In this document: in pieces, positions 1-8,361 of the stretch | Position numbering within the stretch: the first letter of the stretch is position 1 | How the letters are laid out: every line of letters starts with the position of its first letter | NCBI RefSeq assembly: GCF_001583695.1 | Contig: NZ_LOBC01000017.1 | Span: 434,001 to 498,000, forward strand | Origin: Bacillus wiedmannii | GTDB lineage: Bacteria > Bacillota > Bacilli > Bacillales > Bacillaceae_G | DNA: 64,000 nucleotides | Reading direction: 5' to 3' | Program-made: the position numbers and the translations under genes | Notes under the pieces: model-generated | The model's input: the letters and a program-made list of their open reading frames with translations, nothing else | The model's database searches: none | Told to the model about the DNA's origin: nothing

Positions 1-988
1 CGTCATCTTCCACCATTGTATGCTCTCCTATGGTCGTTTCTAATAGCTCGCAATACTGACCAATGTGCGCATTTGCAAAAACAATACTTTTTTGAAGATG
101 AGAATAACTTGAAACCACACTATTTTTCCCGATAATAGAGTATGGCTCAATTACAACTCCAGCACCAATCTTTGCTCCTTCTCCAATAAAAGAAGGACCG
201 TGAATTTTCGTTCCTTTTCCAATCGTCACACCTTCCCCCATCCATACCATCGGCAATACTTCCGTATAAGGAATAGGTACTTGCAATTTTTTCGTTAACA
301 AATCAAATTGTGCTTGTCGATATTGATCAAATGTACCGATATCTAACCAATAACCTTCTGACAAATATGCAAATAACGCGTTCTTATTTGCCAATAGCGG
401 AAACACATCTTGACTGAAATCAAAAAACTCTCGGGGCGGTATGTAAGAAAAAATTTCTGGCTCCATAATATATATACCTGTATTCACAATATTAGAGACT
501 ACTTCATTCCAGCTAGGTTTTTCTATATATCGTGTAACCTCTTGTTCTTTGTTCATTACAACTAAACCGAATGAGAGTGGGTTTTCTACTTCCTTTACAA
601 ACATAGTTACCATTCTTTTCTTTTGTTCATGAAACATAATTCCTTCTGATAATTGAAAATCAGTTAACGCATCCCCGCTTATCACAACAAACGTTTCATC
701 TAAAAATGTTTCCGCTTGTTTAATACTCCCTGCGGTTCCAAGCGGGGGAGAATCTTCAAAGTAGTACAAGTTAACTCCCCATTTGCTACCGTCACCAAAA
801 TATTGTTTAATGGCTGTACTCATATACTGAACAGTAATTGCAATTTCACGAATACCATGCTGACGTAATAATTCAATATTGTATTCCAAAACTGGCTTTT
901 CTAATAATGGTAACATCGGCTTTGGAGTATTACATGTTAATGGTCTAAGGCGTCGTCCTTTTCCTCCAGCTAAAATAACCCCCTTCAT
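1..988 (-). CDS. Sugar-phosphate nucleotidyltransferase, N-terminal part (3' end outside window)
   Basis: About 329 residues are visible; the gene runs off the left edge. The N-terminus carries the pyrophosphorylase signature GGKGRRLRPLT (residues 8-18) and further nucleotidyltransferase motifs (FGDGSKWG, IVNTGIYIMEP). From about residue 245 there are hexapeptide-type repeats of a left-handed beta-helix (GEGVTIGKGTKIHGPSFIGEG). This is the layout of NDP-sugar pyrophosphorylases such as mannose-1-phosphate guanylyltransferase or glucose-1-phosphate thymidylyltransferase; substrate is not decidable here. In the B. cereus group such proteins are often fused to a phosphomannomutase-like domain, which would lie outside the window. 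ATG start follows a GGAGG with 9 nt spacing. Confidence 0.85.
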   Translation of the reverse strand, partial: MKGVILAGGKGRRLRPLTCNTPKPMLPLLEKPVLEYNIELLRQHGIREIAITVQYMSTAIKQYFGDGSKWGVNLYYFEDSPPLGTAGSIKQAETFLDETFVVISGDALTDFQLSEGIMFHEQKKRMVTMFVKEVENPLSFGLVVMNKEQEVTRYIEKPSWNEVVSNIVNTGIYIMEPEIFSYIPPREFFDFSQDVFPLLANKNALFAYLSEGYWLDIGTFDQYRQAQFDLLTKKLQVPIPYTEVLPMVWMGEGVTIGKGTKIHGPSFIGEGAKIGAGVVIEPYSIIGKNSVVSSYSHLQKSIVFANAHIGQYCELLETTIGEHTMVEDD

Positions 989-1064
989 ATACTTCAGCCT
1001 CCACTTATATAATGATCAGTAACTTCATATACGATATGTATATTATCTACCCCGCATTAACTAG

Positions 1065-1162
1065 CAGTATAAAATGAAACTTTAATTAGTAGGGATTTTG
1101 TGCATCTCCCACTGATTATTAGCCCTGACCACTCGGGCTTTTACAGGCGGTAAAACTGTCTA
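1065..1162 (+). repeat. Dispersed intergenic repeat, copy A (bcr-like)
   Basis: Begins with ATAAAATGAAACTTTAAT, followed by a G-rich stretch, a CTCCCACTGATTATTAGCCC block and CGGGCTTTTAC. The same order of blocks is seen at 15649-15712, 18031-18092 and, inverted, at 38941-39068. The arrangement resembles the bcr repeats known from B. cereus group genomes; the exact family was not assigned. Confidence 0.65.
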
Positions 1163-1333
1163 TATACATGTACCTTTTCAACACCACAAAAGAAAGCGCT
1201 TACCATTAACTTAGTAAAATATCCCTTAATAAGTGAACAACATATATGTCCTATTTTTTCCATTATATTATGATACATCTTATCATCATAAACTAAAGGA
1301 AACAACGAGCTTTTTTTGTCATGTTTTGACTAA

Positions 1334-1365
1334 AAAAAGCAGGTGATGTTTCACCTGCCTTTTTC
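1334..1365 (-). terminator. Terminator of phoU
   Basis: GCAGGTGA stem, 5-nt loop, then a run of T on the minus strand immediately after the phoU stop codon. Confidence 0.85.
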
Positions 1366-1366
1366 T

Positions 1367-2023
1367 TTATTCATTTAATAAGTAATGCTTTCCTTTTACT
1401 AAATAAAAAATATTTTCAGCAATATTTGTAATATGATCTGCTACACGCTCGATATATCTCGCCACAAAGGATAATTGTGTAATTTGTGTAATTGCTTCTG
1501 GTTGTTCTGGAACTGAAGATATAAATTCACGAATCGCTTTCCCATATATTTCATCAACTGAATCATCCATTTCGGCAATTTGTTTCGCAAAAGTTAAATT
1601 TTCTTGCTCATATGCTTCTAGCGCTAACTGTAGCATCTTATTTGCAATTGCAAACATTTCATCAAGATTGTGCAAACTCACAACCACCTCTTTTTCCCCG
1701 AGACGAATTGTTGATTTCGCAATATTAACAGCATGATCTGCAATACGCTCTAAATCTGTCGCTGTTTTAATTGAAATGAAAATCCTTCTTAAATCACTTG
1801 CTACAGGTTGCTGCTTCGTAATAAGCATAAGCGCAAGGTCATTTATTTCCTCTTCTAAATTATCCATACGATAATCACCATCTATTACCTCTAACGCTTT
1901 CTCTACATCCCTTTTATGAAGACCTTCCATAGCAAGCAATAAAGCTTCCCTCGCTAGCTCTCCAAGCTCAATCACCTTTTGCTGTAACATTTTTAAATCA
2001 CATTGAAACTGTTCTCTTACCAT
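1367..2023 (-). CDS. phoU: PhoU, phosphate signalling and uptake regulator
   Basis: 218 residues, the usual PhoU length. Two similar helical halves are visible, each with the metal-binding type motif around residues 84-99 (ATDLERIADHAVNIAK) and 188-203 (ARYIERVADHITNIAE). PhoU proteins link the Pst transporter to the PhoR/PhoP two-component system and restrain phosphate uptake. The ATG at 2023 is chosen because GAGGGGG lies 8 nt upstream; the longer frame would add ten residues without a binding site. It follows pstB by 165 bp with a hairpin terminator between them, so it may depend on read-through or on its own promoter. B. subtilis lacks phoU at this spot. Confidence 0.95.
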   Translation of the reverse strand: MVREQFQCDLKMLQQKVIELGELAREALLLAMEGLHKRDVEKALEVIDGDYRMDNLEEEINDLALMLITKQQPVASDLRRIFISIKTATDLERIADHAVNIAKSTIRLGEKEVVVSLHNLDEMFAIANKMLQLALEAYEQENLTFAKQIAEMDDSVDEIYGKAIREFISSVPEQPEAITQITQLSFVARYIERVADHITNIAENIFYLVKGKHYLLNE

Positions 2024-2100
2024 CGTTTCTTCCCCCTCAATATTATGTGCCATTATATATAGATCTCCTACCTAGCCTACTTGTAATAAGCCTTAAGATA

Positions 2101-2121
2101 GGAGAAGTATTACTTCTCTAA
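2101..2121. repeat. Palindrome in the phoU leader
   Basis: GGAGAAGTATTACTTCTC is an almost perfect short palindrome lying between the pstB terminator and phoU. It could form a small hairpin or be an operator; nothing else supports a role. Confidence 0.3.
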
Positions 2122-2139
2122 TTAAATGAGGTAAAAATA

Positions 2140-2168
2140 AGAAATACCCTCTGTTAAGAGGGTATTTA
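2140..2168 (-). terminator. Terminator-like hairpin between pstB and phoU
   Basis: Ten-base stem AAATACCCTC/GAGGGTATTT with a 6-nt loop, followed on the minus strand by CTTATTTTT. The T run is broken, so partial read-through into phoU is plausible. Confidence 0.7.
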
Positions 2169-2188
2169 CTCTTATCCTTGCAACGATA

Positions 2189-3004
2189 TCAACCGAATCG
2201 GCCTGTAATATAATCTTCTGTACGCTTATCTGAAGGTGTCGTAAATAATTTATTTGTATCTGTATACTCCACAACTTCTCCACTTAAGAAGAAAGCAGTT
2301 TTATCTGAAATACGTGCCGCTTGTTGCATGTTATGCGTTACGATCACAATACTAAAGTCTTTCTTTAACTCTTGAATTAATTCTTCTACTTTTAATGTTG
2401 AAATTGGATCTAGTGCCGATGTTGGCTCATCCATTAAAATAACGTCTGGTTCAATTGCTAAACAACGTGCGATACATAGACGCTGTTGCTGTCCACCAGA
2501 TAAACCGTATGCATTATCATGCAAACGATCTTTTAACTCATCCCAAATCGCTGCTCCACGTAAACTTTTTTCAACAATTTCATCCAATGTTTTTTTATCA
2601 CGAATACCATGAATTTTCGGGCCATATGCTACATTTTCATAAATAGATTTCGGAAATGGGTTTGGCTTTTGGAACACCATTCCCACATGAGTTCTTAATT
2701 CTTCAACTGGGTATGATTTTTCAAATATATTGCGCTCTCTGTATTCAATTACACCTGTAGTTCGCACGATTGGTACTAACTCTACCATACGATTTAATGT
2801 TTTTAAGTACGTTGATTTACCACAACCACTTGGCCCGATAATTGCTGTAACTTCATTCTCATGAATGCTTAAGTTAATATCTTTTAAAGCATGGTCTTCT
2901 CCGTACCATAAATTTAAGTTTTTCGTATCAAATACTACTTTCTTTGGTGCAGTCTCGATTTTCTCCTCGTTTTTCACCTGTACATTTACTACTGTTGCTA
3001 CCAT
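2189..3004 (-). CDS. pstB: PstB, ATPase of the phosphate ABC transporter
   Basis: 271 residues with Walker A GPSGCGKS (57-64), ABC signature LSGGQQQR (168-175), Walker B VILMDEP (188-194) and H-loop histidine 224, the complete set for an active ATPase. It powers the PstCA permease for high-affinity phosphate import. The ATG at 3004 has GAAAGGGG seven nt upstream and is preferred over an upstream in-frame start that would overlap pstA. Only one pstB is present here, whereas B. subtilis has two (pstBA, pstBB). Last gene of the pstSCAB unit, ended by a hairpin. Confidence 0.97.
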   Translation of the reverse strand: MVATVVNVQVKNEEKIETAPKKVVFDTKNLNLWYGEDHALKDINLSIHENEVTAIIGPSGCGKSTYLKTLNRMVELVPIVRTTGVIEYRERNIFEKSYPVEELRTHVGMVFQKPNPFPKSIYENVAYGPKIHGIRDKKTLDEIVEKSLRGAAIWDELKDRLHDNAYGLSGGQQQRLCIARCLAIEPDVILMDEPTSALDPISTLKVEELIQELKKDFSIVIVTHNMQQAARISDKTAFFLSGEVVEYTDTNKLFTTPSDKRTEDYITGRFG

Positions 3005-3032
3005 TTGAATTCCCCTTTCATCCATTTCCAAC

Positions 3033-3899
3033 TTATTTTCGATTTCGTAACCATAAGACAAATATATTGATAAAGAGTAATAAACCTAACAAAACAATCA
3101 TCCCAGCAGCTGCTACATACTGAAATTCTTCTTGCGGTCTACTCATCCAATTAAAAATTTGAATTGGTAAAACTGTAAATCTATCAAACATACTAAATGG
3201 AACATAATTTGCAAATGCAAGTGCCCCGATAACTAATAGCGGTGCCGCTTCTCCAATCGCCCTTGATATCGCTAACGTACAACCCGTTATAATTCCTGGG
3301 AAAGCAGATGGCAATACAATTTGATACATCGTTTGCCACTTCGTAGCACCTAATCCGTAAGAGGCTTCTAATAATGAACTTGGTACAGATCGTATCGCTT
3401 CTTGACTCGCTACAACAACTATCGGTAAAACGAGTAAACTCATCGTCAGTGCCGCCGCAATAATACTCTCACCTAAATGAAGAGCATATACAAAAATAGT
3501 TAAGCCGAGTAATCCAAATACAACGGAAGGTACTCCTGCTAACGTTTGATTATTAATTTCTATTACCTTTTTAAATATAGATTCCTTCGCATATTGCTCC
3601 AAATAAAGAGCAGTTCCAACTCCAAATATAAAGGAGACTGGTATAACAATACTCATAAATAATATTGTTCCTGACAAAGCTGCAGCAATCCCAGCTTCTT
3701 TCGGATTACGCGAAGCGAAGTTTGTAAAGAAATCTAACGAAAGGTAACTTATACCTTTTTCAAAAATTTGAAAAAGTAAAATAAGCAGTATTACTATTGA
3801 AAACAAAATTGCTATATAAAATAACAATTTGTAAACTCGGTCTTTTAAAAAGCGTGATGCCATATTCTCTTGTATTTTTTTATGATCCAACATTCGCAT
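3033..3899 (-). CDS. pstA: PstA, phosphate ABC transporter permease
   Basis: 288 residues with six predicted membrane segments and the inner-membrane-component (EAA) loop around [11 protein letters not shown] followed by the IGEAAPL motif. Forms the membrane channel together with PstC. A strong GGAGGG lies nine nt before the ATG, and the start is only one base beyond the pstC stop, indicating translational coupling. Confidence 0.96.
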   Translation of the reverse strand: MRMLDHKKIQENMASRFLKDRVYKLLFYIAILFSIVILLILLFQIFEKGISYLSLDFFTNFASRNPKEAGIAAALSGTILFMSIVIPVSFIFGVGTALYLEQYAKESIFKKVIEINNQTLAGVPSVVFGLLGLTIFVYALHLGESIIAAALTMSLLVLPIVVVASQEAIRSVPSSLLEASYGLGATKWQTMYQIVLPSAFPGIITGCTLAISRAIGEAAPLLVIGALAFANYVPFSMFDRFTVLPIQIFNWMSRPQEEFQYVAAAGMIVLLGLLLFINIFVLWLRNRK

Positions 3900-3900
3900 A

Positions 3901-4851
3901 TTATGTCACCCTCCTAAAGCGGCGCATAATAGACTGCGAAATGATGTTCATGATAAAAGTAAATAAGAATAAAGTTGCGCCTACAGCATACATGCTGTAA
4001 TACGTAATTGTTCCGTGCGGAGCATCACCTAAACTCACTTGCACAATATAGGCTGTTAGCGTTTGAATAGAGTGTGTCGGATCGAGCGATACATTCGGTG
4101 TAGATCCCGCTGCAATTACAACGATCATCGTTTCACCAATTGCCCTGGAAACAGCTAATATGATCGCTGCCATAATCCCTGTAAAAGCCGAAGGAAACAC
4201 GACTTGTTTTACCATCTCAAACCGAGTTGCTCCAAGTGCTAACGAAGCTTCTTTCGTTCCTTTCGCTACAGCTCTCATCGCGTCTTCAGATAGAGATGCA
4301 ATTGTAGGTATCATCATAAAGCCAATAACAATACCTGGACTAATCGCATTAAAAAACTGTAAATCTGGTATAATCCGTTGTAAAAGTGGTGTGACAACTG
4401 TTAATGCAAAAAAACCATATACAATTGTCGGAATACCTGCTAATAGTTCTAACATCGGTTTTAATACTTTCCTTGCACCGTTTGAAGCATATTCGCTTAA
4501 AAATACAGCACACGCTAAACCGATAGGAATTGCTACGAACATGGCAATTGCTGTTACAAGGAACGTTCCACATATAAGTGGTAATATACCGAATTTAGGA
4601 TCTTCAAAAAAAGGTAACCATTCTTTTCCCGTCAAAAAGGAGTGTAATGGTATTTTTTGAAAAAACATCAATGTTTCATTTGCCAATGTAAAAATAATTC
4701 CAAGTGTCGTTACAATAGACACGCTAGCAATTATTTTTAGTAATAATGGAACGATTCGATTGATTCGCTGCGTTTTTTTTCTTTGTTTTGTATTTCTTTC
4801 AATCAAATGTTGTACAGAAAATGTAATTTGACTTTTGTCATTATGAGCCAA
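3901..4851 (-). CDS. pstC: PstC, phosphate ABC transporter permease
   Basis: 316 residues, six membrane segments after a basic N-terminal stretch (KQRKKTQRINR). The EAA-type loop SLALGATRFE and the conserved AIGETM sequence are visible, as in other PstC proteins. Partner of PstA. It lies 27 bp after pstS in the same transcription unit, preceded by a ribosome binding site (AAGGGG) within that gap. Confidence 0.96.
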   Translation of the reverse strand: MAHNDKSQITFSVQHLIERNTKQRKKTQRINRIVPLLLKIIASVSIVTTLGIIFTLANETLMFFQKIPLHSFLTGKEWLPFFEDPKFGILPLICGTFLVTAIAMFVAIPIGLACAVFLSEYASNGARKVLKPMLELLAGIPTIVYGFFALTVVTPLLQRIIPDLQFFNAISPGIVIGFMMIPTIASLSEDAMRAVAKGTKEASLALGATRFEMVKQVVFPSAFTGIMAAIILAVSRAIGETMIVVIAAGSTPNVSLDPTHSIQTLTAYIVQVSLGDAPHGTITYYSMYAVGATLFLFTFIMNIISQSIMRRFRRVT

Positions 4852-4878
4852 AGATGAAAACCCCTTTCCACCCTGACA

Positions 4879-5796
4879 TTACCTTTTTATTTCTGTTAAC
4901 ATCCGCAGCTGTTCATTGTATTTTTCTTTTGGTAATTTTACATATCCAACCTCTTCAGCAAGATTACCTACATGCTGAATCATAAACTCAATATAATTTG
5001 CTACATTCATTTTATTTCGGATAGATGCATCATTTACATAAGCAAATAACGGCCTAGATAATGGCTTATACTTACCTGATTGAATGGTATCTTTCGTCGG
5101 AAGTACACCATTCACTTTTATTGCTCTCACCTTATCTCGATTGGCCATATAATAAGCATATCCTACAAAAGCAATGGCATTTTTATCATTCATTACCCCT
5201 TGCATAATAACTTGATCATCTTCAGACAAAGAGACTTTTTTTACAATGCGACTATTTTGTAAGATGACATTTTGAAAATAATCATACGTACCAGAGTCTA
5301 CACCTGGCGCATAAAACTTCACCTGTTCACGTGGCCATGATGAATGAATTTGTGACCATCGCTTTTCGCTTCCATCTTCACTCCATAATAGACGTAACTC
5401 GTCTACCGTCATATTGTCTACCCAAGTATTTTGGCGACTCACAACGATCGTAAGGCCATCGTAAGCGACTTCAAACGGTGTAAACTGAATGGAGTTTTTT
5501 TTCATCTCATTTTCTTCCACTTGTTTCATTGCTCTCGAAGCATTATTTATATCTACTTCTCCTTTACTGAAACGATTAAATCCTCCTCCTGTTCCAGAAA
5601 CACTGATGGAAATTTTCACGTTTGGATGCACCTTTGTATATTCCTCCGCTACCGCTTCTATAATAGGAAAAACTGTTGAGGATCCATCAACTCTCACTTC
5701 TCCCATTTCATTCACAGCAAATGCAGTAGACGTGCCAACATAAAAGAAACATGTCGACAATATGAAAACTTTAATCGATGCACTTATCCATTTCAC
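4879..5796 (-). CDS. pstS: PstS, phosphate-binding protein
   Basis: 305 residues. A signal peptide ends at AFA (25-27), and the mature part opens with the PstS signature VRVDGSSTVFPI (35-46), followed by SGTGGGFNRF and SGTYDYF motifs that bind phosphate in this family. The only cysteine near the signal peptide is C16 in LSTC, which lacks the small residue normally required at -1 of a lipobox, so lipid anchoring is uncertain. First gene of the pst operon, directly behind a PhoP box. RBS AGGAGGAA before the ATG. Confidence 0.95.
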   Translation of the reverse strand: MKWISASIKVFILSTCFFYVGTSTAFAVNEMGEVRVDGSSTVFPIIEAVAEEYTKVHPNVKISISVSGTGGGFNRFSKGEVDINNASRAMKQVEENEMKKNSIQFTPFEVAYDGLTIVVSRQNTWVDNMTVDELRLLWSEDGSEKRWSQIHSSWPREQVKFYAPGVDSGTYDYFQNVILQNSRIVKKVSLSEDDQVIMQGVMNDKNAIAFVGYAYYMANRDKVRAIKVNGVLPTKDTIQSGKYKPLSRPLFAYVNDASIRNKMNVANYIEFMIQHVGNLAEEVGYVKLPKEKYNEQLRMLTEIKR

Positions 5797-5844
5797 GTGT
5801 TCTTCCTCCTAGAAGTAACCGGAAATAACAGGATTACAGATATA

Positions 5845-5850
5845 AGAATA
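5845..5850 (-). promoter_or_regulatory. Probable -10 of the pstS promoter
   Basis: TATTCT on the minus strand, nine bases downstream of the last PhoP-box hexamer. PhoP-activated promoters usually lack a normal -35 and carry the PhoP box in its place, as here. Confidence 0.5.
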
Positions 5851-5859
5851 CTGCTAAAC

Positions 5860-5898
5860 TATTAATTCGGTTTTAATTGTTTGTAAAAGTTTTGTAAA
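5860..5898 (-). promoter_or_regulatory. PhoP box upstream of pstS
   Basis: Four hexamers in direct repeat, each separated by exactly five bases: TTTACA, TTTACA, TTAAAA, TTAATA (minus strand). The B. subtilis PhoP~P site is built of TT(A/T/C)ACA-like hexamers with the same 11-bp period, and pstS is its classical target. Phosphate-starvation activation by PhoPR is inferred from this match. Confidence 0.85.
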
Positions 5899-6078
5899 GT
5901 TCCACAAGAATCAACATTAGGTGAAATTCTAATCCGTAGCCACCATTCATCTTCACTAATGATTGGTCCATAAAATCCTTATCCTCCATAGGGAAATGCA
6001 TACGTATCATTTGCGAGGTCCCTTAATTTCCCGATATGATATGCTTGTCCACTTTATTAAAACGTATGCATGAACCAT
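5899..6078. other. Rest of the gap between pstS and the penicillin-binding protein gene
   Basis: The pstS-pbpA gap is 332 bp (5797-6128). Besides the PhoP box, the -10 and the terminator, this 180-bp part shows no ORF with a ribosome binding site and no obvious repeat. Confidence 0.4.
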
Positions 6079-6118
6079 AAAAAAAAGCACACTATCTTTT
6101 CAGATAGTGTGCTTTTTT
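6079..6118 (-). terminator. Terminator of the penicillin-binding protein gene
   Basis: Seventeen-base stem AAAAAAGCACACTATCT with a 4-nt loop ending in T runs on both strands. It closes the leftward pbpA transcript ten bases after the stop codon and insulates the pst operon. Confidence 0.88.
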
Positions 6119-6128
6119 TACAACTTTT

Positions 6129-8252
6129 TTATTCATCATCTTGCTCTTTATTTTTCTTATCTATTTCATCTTTTGTAGCTTCGCCATTTTCTACCTTTTT
6201 CAAATCAAAGTACGCGTCCATAATGTCACGGCTAATATATCCATTAATACCTGATTTATCATCTACCCAAGGTACAACAACAGAAAATGCTACTTCAGGG
6301 TCTTCAAATGGCGCATAACCTACTAACGTTAAGTTATATGTCTCTTTGCGCTCACCTTTTGCATTTCTACCAATCTCTTTATCTCCGCCATACACAGTTT
6401 GAGCTGTACCTGTTTTACCAGCAGCTTTATATGGTGCACCTGTAAAGTATTTCGTAGCTGTACCACCAGTATCGTTAAATACTTGTCTAAATCCTTCTTG
6501 AACACGTTTAATTTGTGATTCAGGCATATCTACACGGTTTAGTACTTTCGGTTCCATTGAATGAACCACTTTTCCAACTTCATCTTGTTTCACTGCCGGT
6601 TGACGAATTTCTTTTACAACTTGCGGTTGCATACGGTAACCACCATTTGCAATTGTTGAAACATATTGTGCTAATTGAAGTGGTGTATACGTATCATACT
6701 GTCCAATTGATAAATCCAATAAGAAACCTGGCATATGATCTGTTCTACCTCTTTGTCCAGCCGTTTCATTCGGTAAATCAATGCCAGTTTTTACACCAAG
6801 TCCAAATTGACCGAAATAGTAACGCATCGTATCATATGATTTTTGTTTTATATCTAACGTACCGCCTCGTACATAGGGAACACCAGCAATATTCATCGCT
6901 GTTTTAAACATATAAACGTTTGAAGACATTTTTAACGCTGTAAGGTCATTAATATATCCCATCGTCTTCCAAGACGATTTTTTTAGCGGTCCTTTTAATA
7001 CAATTGGTTCATCAAGTTGAACCGAACCTGGTTGAATAGCGCCTGTTTGATATCCAGTAAGTATTGTAGCGCCTTTTACAGTCGATCCCATCGGATAAGA
7101 ACTTGTCATTGTTCCTAATGCGAAATCTTGTACTTTCGTTTCACCATTTTCATTCACTAACTGTTTCCCTGCCATAGATAAAACTTCACCATTTTTCGGA
7201 TTCATCATTACAACGAATGCACGATCTAAAAGTGGTTGCCCACCTTTATATTTCAATAAACTTTTAGTGATAATTTCTTCTACACGCTTTTGTAATTCCA
7301 TATCAATTGTTAAATTCAGATCATTACCACTTTGCCCTTTTGATACATTAATCGTTTCTAAAATATTACCATTTTTATCTGTAATATTTTTCACTTCCGC
7401 TTTCGTACCATGTAGGCTATCTTCATATTGCTGTTCAAGATAACTTTTTCCTACTCGTTCATTTCGATTATAATCACGAACAAGATAGTAATCTAGTCTT
7501 TCTCTCGGTAAACCTTCATCAGACGTTGACACCCCGCCAAGTACACTTCGGAATAAATCATCATAAACATATTTCCGATCCCAATCAACATTCGTATCTA
7601 CACCCGGTAATGCTGCTAGATTTTCACTAATAATCGCATATTCTTCTTCTGTAGCATCCTTTTTAATGACTTGTGGCGTCATCGCATATCCGCCGTCCAT
7701 TTTGCTTTTAATCGCTAGTATTTCTAAATCTTTTGCGGATAATTGATTCACTTCTTCTTCTGTCACGCGATTTCGTTGACGCTCATCTAATTCTTTATCG
7801 TCAATTTTTTTATCTTTAAACTCTTGACGATCTTTATTCGTAATTTTTTCTTTCGCTTCCTCTTTATGAATAGCAAGCCAATAATCTTTTTTATCACGAT
7901 CTGTTAATTTATCTGTCGGTACTTCAATCAAATCTGCCAGCTTTTTCGCTGTTTCTAAGCGAGCCTCTGCAGTTGACCCTTTCATTTTTGTAAATGTAAT
8001 CGTACGTACAGCTGCATTATCTACTACAGCTCGCCCATAACGGTCAAATATTTTCCCACGTGGCACAGGATTACTTATCGTCGAGTTCTCTTTCCTCTCC
8101 ACTTCATTCTTATATTCCTCACCGCGAACAATTTGTACATATCCTAGCCTTACAATAACCGCGGAGAACATTAAAAACACGCAGAAAAACAGCACGTTTA
8201 ACCGAAAAGGAACGTGAGTCTTTTTCTTTTGTTGTTTCTGCTTCTTGCTCAT
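6129..8252 (-). CDS. pbpA: Class B penicillin-binding protein (PbpA/PbpH type transpeptidase)
   Basis: 707 residues: basic cytoplasmic tail, one membrane anchor (about 18-40), pedestal/dimerisation domain, and transpeptidase domain with SxxK at S390-TVK, SxN at S443-S-N445 and KTG at 613-615. These are all catalytic motifs needed to cross-link peptidoglycan and to be acylated by beta-lactams. Position between yqgE and pstS matches B. subtilis pbpA (PBP2a, lateral wall elongation), which is why that symbol is used; PbpH is a close relative. The C-terminus is highly charged. ATG at 8252 follows GAGGGGG; a TTG 18 nt upstream is rejected because it sits before that site. Confidence 0.9.
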   Translation of the reverse strand: MSKKQKQQKKKTHVPFRLNVLFFCVFLMFSAVIVRLGYVQIVRGEEYKNEVERKENSTISNPVPRGKIFDRYGRAVVDNAAVRTITFTKMKGSTAEARLETAKKLADLIEVPTDKLTDRDKKDYWLAIHKEEAKEKITNKDRQEFKDKKIDDKELDERQRNRVTEEEVNQLSAKDLEILAIKSKMDGGYAMTPQVIKKDATEEEYAIISENLAALPGVDTNVDWDRKYVYDDLFRSVLGGVSTSDEGLPRERLDYYLVRDYNRNERVGKSYLEQQYEDSLHGTKAEVKNITDKNGNILETINVSKGQSGNDLNLTIDMELQKRVEEIITKSLLKYKGGQPLLDRAFVVMMNPKNGEVLSMAGKQLVNENGETKVQDFALGTMTSSYPMGSTVKGATILTGYQTGAIQPGSVQLDEPIVLKGPLKKSSWKTMGYINDLTALKMSSNVYMFKTAMNIAGVPYVRGGTLDIKQKSYDTMRYYFGQFGLGVKTGIDLPNETAGQRGRTDHMPGFLLDLSIGQYDTYTPLQLAQYVSTIANGGYRMQPQVVKEIRQPAVKQDEVGKVVHSMEPKVLNRVDMPESQIKRVQEGFRQVFNDTGGTATKYFTGAPYKAAGKTGTAQTVYGGDKEIGRNAKGERKETYNLTLVGYAPFEDPEVAFSVVVPWVDDKSGINGYISRDIMDAYFDLKKVENGEATKDEIDKKNKEQDDE

Positions 8253-8285
8253 ACAAACCCCCTCTACCAACAGCTATGTAATGTG

Positions 8286-8310
8286 AAAGGGACACCTTCA
8301 TACAGGTGTC
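8286..8310. other. Hairpin between yqgE and pbpA
   Basis: GGACACC, 8-nt loop, GGTGTCC. There is no good T run on the minus strand, so it may be a weak terminator or attenuator in the 109-bp gap. Confidence 0.4.
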
Positions 8311-8361
8311 CTCACTGCTGTCTTACATCTTTTTCTATTCTAGCATAAAACAACCGAGAAG

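Larger units (their letters stand above)
989..1366. other. Intergenic stretch between phoU and the nucleotidyltransferase gene
   Basis: About 380 bp without a gene. It holds the phoU terminator (1334-1365), one copy of a dispersed repeat (1065-1162) and AT-rich sequence that must contain the promoter of the leftward nucleotidyltransferase gene. No convincing -35/-10 pair was identified. Confidence 0.6.

Noticed and set aside
2455-2646. Plus-strand frame antisense to pstB
   Set aside because: No ribosome binding site and composition is that of the complement of a strongly conserved ATPase gene; many other antisense frames in the window were dropped for the same reason.
4160-4660. 166-codon plus-strand frame across pstC
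   Set aside because: Shadow of pstC on the opposite strand without start signals.
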